Shown one piece after another: positions 61,151-64,000 of a stretch of DNA of 64,000 nucleotides. The position numbers and the translations under genes were made by a program. Origin of the DNA: Muricea muricata (Eukaryota > Cnidaria > Anthozoa > Malacalcyonacea > Plexauridae); NCBI GenBank assembly GCA_963855995.1, contig OY979717.1:43839544-43903543 (forward strand), read 5' to 3'. Every line of letters begins with the position of its first letter. Position 1 is the stretch's first letter. Under the pieces are notes generated by a model. It made no database searches and was not told the origin of the DNA. It saw only the letters and a program-made list of their open reading frames with translations.

Positions 61151-61506
61151 ACACAGATTACTATTGTACCAGATGTCTATCTTCGTGTTTTTGCAAGGTA
61201 AATTTGTGTTCTCGATTTTCACTCTGATCACGAATTGCACTCGTCATTTTTCGCAATATCACGTATGTTGCGCTTACTAAGAACATGGCGGACACTTGCG
61301 TCAGACTCGCGTCCAGGCCAGGCCTTTGTCAGACATACATAGGTTTTAGACTCGGTTAGACTGTTGCTTACGTTGTATGGCGTAGATTGCGCTTACTAAG
61401 AACATGGCGGAAATTTTCGTCAGCTCGCGTAAGCGTGTCAAAAACTTGTAACAGATATTTGGCGAAGATAGACATCTGGTCACAGACAATAGTAAACTGT
61501 GACACT
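61151..61506. mobile_element. Inverted-repeat segment of about 355 bp
   Basis: The arms CAGATTACTATTGT...CCAGATGTCTATCTTCG (61155-61186) and the complement at 61462-61500 bracket a region with two direct copies of TTGCGCTTACTAAGAACATG (near 61268 and 61388). It may be a MITE with an internal duplication. Confidence 0.55.
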
Positions 61507-62231
61507 GACGGGAAATTTGAAAGTTGACATCGCTTCGCATTTTACGAGTTTGTTACGAGTTTAAAATTGCCGACAAAAAACCATTTCAGCTTCTGAAATT
61601 AGCAGAGAATGAAGATAAAGTCAAATACTAAAGTACAAGGCACAGAAACTATAATCTTTTATGTTTTCAAACTTCTATAATGTCTTGTATACTTGTATTT
61701 TTGTTTTGTTTACGTTATAAATTTAACTGAAATACGATTTTTGGCACTCGCATATTTTTGTTTCAGCTTATGCTGTAGCGATAAAAGTACAACCGTTCGA
61801 ATCAGCATACTATAGTGCCTGTAAAGAACTAAATTTTCTTTGCCCACAATGCTTTCTTACACACGTACTGCACTTCAAATGCCGGTAATTTTTTAGGTTT
61901 CTGTTTACACAAAAATATAAAATTGCAAAATGTAACTAGTATATCCCTCACTTTTGGCCGTTAATAACACCGGTTTTTTACAACATCTACGCTTCCATTT
62001 AGTACTAATCTACGTCCCTGTTAAAATACTATATTTTCACCAAGTTTTAGAGCAAAAGAATACAAAACAAAAAAGTTATGCGAAGAGTTTTAAAATTGTG
62101 TAAATTTTAGCGTACGGTCGAATCCCGACAAAGCTAAAGTTGACGATTCTTGGGAGAATTGCGTACTTCATCAATGGTGTAAAAAGTGTTAACCGTTGTT
62201 TTATTGTAGTTATTATATAAAACAATTACTA
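61507..62231. other. Intergenic, nothing recognised
   Basis: AT-rich sequence without a gene or element that I can support. Confidence 0.5.
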
Positions 62232-62396
62232 AATGGTTTTCCGTGCAGGATAGCGTGATCCATGCACTTGGGATGTTGCTCGATTTTCGGAAAGCGTAAA
62301 AATACACTCGCCTGCGGCTCGTGTTTTTTTACGCTTTCCGAAAATCTCGCAACATCCCGCGTGCATGGATCACGCTATCCTGCACGGAAAACCATT
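62232..62396. mobile_element. 165-bp foldback element
   Basis: AATGGTTTTCCGTGCAGGAT continuing to GGAAAGCGTAAAAA (arm about 70 bp) is followed by a short loop (about 20 bp) and the near-perfect complement ending at AACCATT. It shares the CCGTGCAGGAT block with 60496-60525. Confidence 0.85.
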
Positions 62397-63874
62397 CAGT
62401 CACAGATTAAGTATATACAGATAGGAAACTCGCGCGTGTTTCCTTATTATTTTGTGTCCTCACGTACGCGTCAGCTCGCGTCACCCCACGCGTCACGCAA
62501 AATTGCTCTGGCAAGTGTCATCGTTCGAATTTTCAGGTAAAAGTATAGGGAAAACGGTGTTCGAAAGAGAAAAAATGCATATTTTGCGAGGTTGAAGCAA
62601 GGTTTCACTGTTTTGAGCTCGAAATTTAAAGATAAATGGTAGGTGGTTGTTTTTGGGTGGAAAAGATTTACGAGAGTTTATTCAGAGTTTATTTCAAGGC
62701 AGAAATACAAGCGATGTATTGACCTGACCTGCCGACCTCTACCCTTGATCACTTTGATGGTTCAATTACATGATCGGTTAACTTTGTTTTAAAATTGTTG
62801 AAATCTCAAAGTAGTAAGAAAAGATGAAAGAGCTGATTTCAAAACGACAAGAAGCTAGCTAGCTCTTTGCAAGTTAGACCTTTGATCGAGGCTACAAGCA
62901 TATAGTAGTGTTGTAAACACTATTTATCAACTTTAGCATTTAACATATTAACAATGTTGGTTAAGCATGAGTTTATACTTATATTTTACTTATATACATG
63001 TAAACAGTCCCTAATTATGCTAAAAAGTGGAGCTTTGTTTATATTAACCCCAGTCACTGATTTTCACTGCATGGTTCTCACTATCCTGTTCTGATTATCT
63101 GCCAGGAATTGTGTCTGCTAAAGTACTGCTGAGTCTGCTTTAGAGCATAACAGACTGCCACAAGCTTTCTTAAAAGGATTGGATCATGCTTGTCAATGAA
63201 TGGTCCCAAAGGATTGTTGGCAACTAAAAGAGAAAAAAAGTACTCTTTTTACAAGAACAAACTTAAAAAGAATATTGTAGCTGAAAGTAGCAACTTGCAA
63301 CAAACTTTTTATCCCAGCTGAGACTTTTTACCTAGAGAAACATATTGCACATAATGTGTTCATGTGAACAGGGAAAACTTGAATTGAGGATTTGACAATT
63401 GTATGTGCAACAAGTTTCTTGTAGGTTTATGAGATGAGCAAGTGATGGCTATACCTCATAATGGAATAAATAGAAAATACAGCATGAGTTTCTCAGCTCA
63501 AAGCTTTCATATCTGCATGTACTTGTTTCATTATGTGTAGTGCATTCACAAATACATACAAACTGTTCATGGTGCAATCTGAAGTACCTCAGAAAATAAG
63601 GCATACTTAAAAGTGAACAAAATATGTGTTTTTTAATTACCTTGATGAAGAGTATTTGTCCATGCATGCTCAAGTCACTACAGCTGTGAGACTGGCTTTC
63701 TTTTCACCATCTTGTTTTTCTGGGTATTATGTAAATTCTGAATTAAAGCAAAATAGCTTATTTGGCCCTTTTCAGTATAGTTATCTTTATAATCTGAGTG
63801 TATAGGGAATATGAATTTTGTAAACTTAAATCTCTATAGAATTGTATACTTTAATGTATTAACAAGCATATTTA
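62397..63874. other. Intergenic, nothing recognised
   Basis: AT-rich; frames at 62262-62540 (plus) and 63449-63673 (minus) have no protein-like motifs. Confidence 0.45.
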
Positions 63875-63997
63875 ATAGACACTTCCCGAATTTGCTTGAG
63901 TGCACACGAAACAATTGCTTGAAATCGAGGCGGGGTATGAAGCCTATTGAAAAGAAGTGTTTTTTATGCCCACAGAATAAATTCGGGAAGTGTCTAT
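63875..63997. mobile_element. 123-bp inverted-repeat element at window end
   Basis: ATAGACACTTCCCGAATTT at the left is the exact complement of AAATTCGGGAAGTGTCTAT at the right. It may extend beyond the window. No coding sequence. Confidence 0.75.
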
Positions 63998-64000
63998 AGA

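Overview
The window is nuclear DNA of an animal. The first 30.4 kb is the edge of a tandem ribosomal DNA array and the remaining 33.6 kb is AT-rich, transposon-filled DNA beyond the array. The short ITS spacers, the conserved 18S/5.8S/28S cores and the mobile families (Helitron with PIF1 helicase, Kolobok, hAT) suggest an early-branching metazoan such as a cnidarian or sponge. I cannot place it further by eye.

rDNA (1-30437). The window holds the 3' part of one unit (A: 5.8S at 54, 28S at 367-11352), one complete unit (18S at 12147, 28S at 14477-25437) and a third unit (18S at 26244) whose 28S stops abruptly at about 30437. The unit period is about 14.1 kb, and the intergenic spacer is only about 0.8 kb. 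Both 28S genes that reach the site are interrupted at the same conserved point, between GGGATAAC and TGGCTTGTGG in the peptidyl-transferase region, by a 7.35-7.37 kb insertion (3404-10775 and 17514-24860).

The insertion is neither an R1/R2-type retroelement nor a recognisable group I intron. It carries minus-strand relics of an accessory protein gene and of the C-terminal part of a PIF1-type helicase, flanked by two tandem-repeat arrays. The left array (about 440-bp units) has each unit carrying a relic of the helicase tail.

Non-rDNA flank (30438-64000). A second, more complete member of the same element family lies at about 41024-55863. It starts with the same left-end sequence after the same ATAAC, encodes the same accessory protein, and has a decayed Rep-PIF1 gene with a Helitron-type HUH motif (HVHLL), a paired-tyrosine motif (RYVSSYVSK) and helicase motifs. 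I therefore interpret the 28S insertions as Helitron-family rolling-circle elements living in rDNA. An essentially complete 7.24-kb Kolobok-type transposon (42724-49966; 70-bp terminal inverted repeats, TTAA duplication) is nested inside the non-rDNA copy. It has a 12-exon DDE transposase gene on the plus strand and, convergent to it, a three-exon gene for a protein with a P2X7-receptor-like cytoplasmic ballast domain. Both genes have in-frame TGA codons.

The rest of the flank contains a hAT transposase relic (31625-32930), several small inverted-repeat elements (some with exact target duplications), foldback palindromes, a tRNA-like sequence and tandem repeats. I recognise no intact host protein gene.
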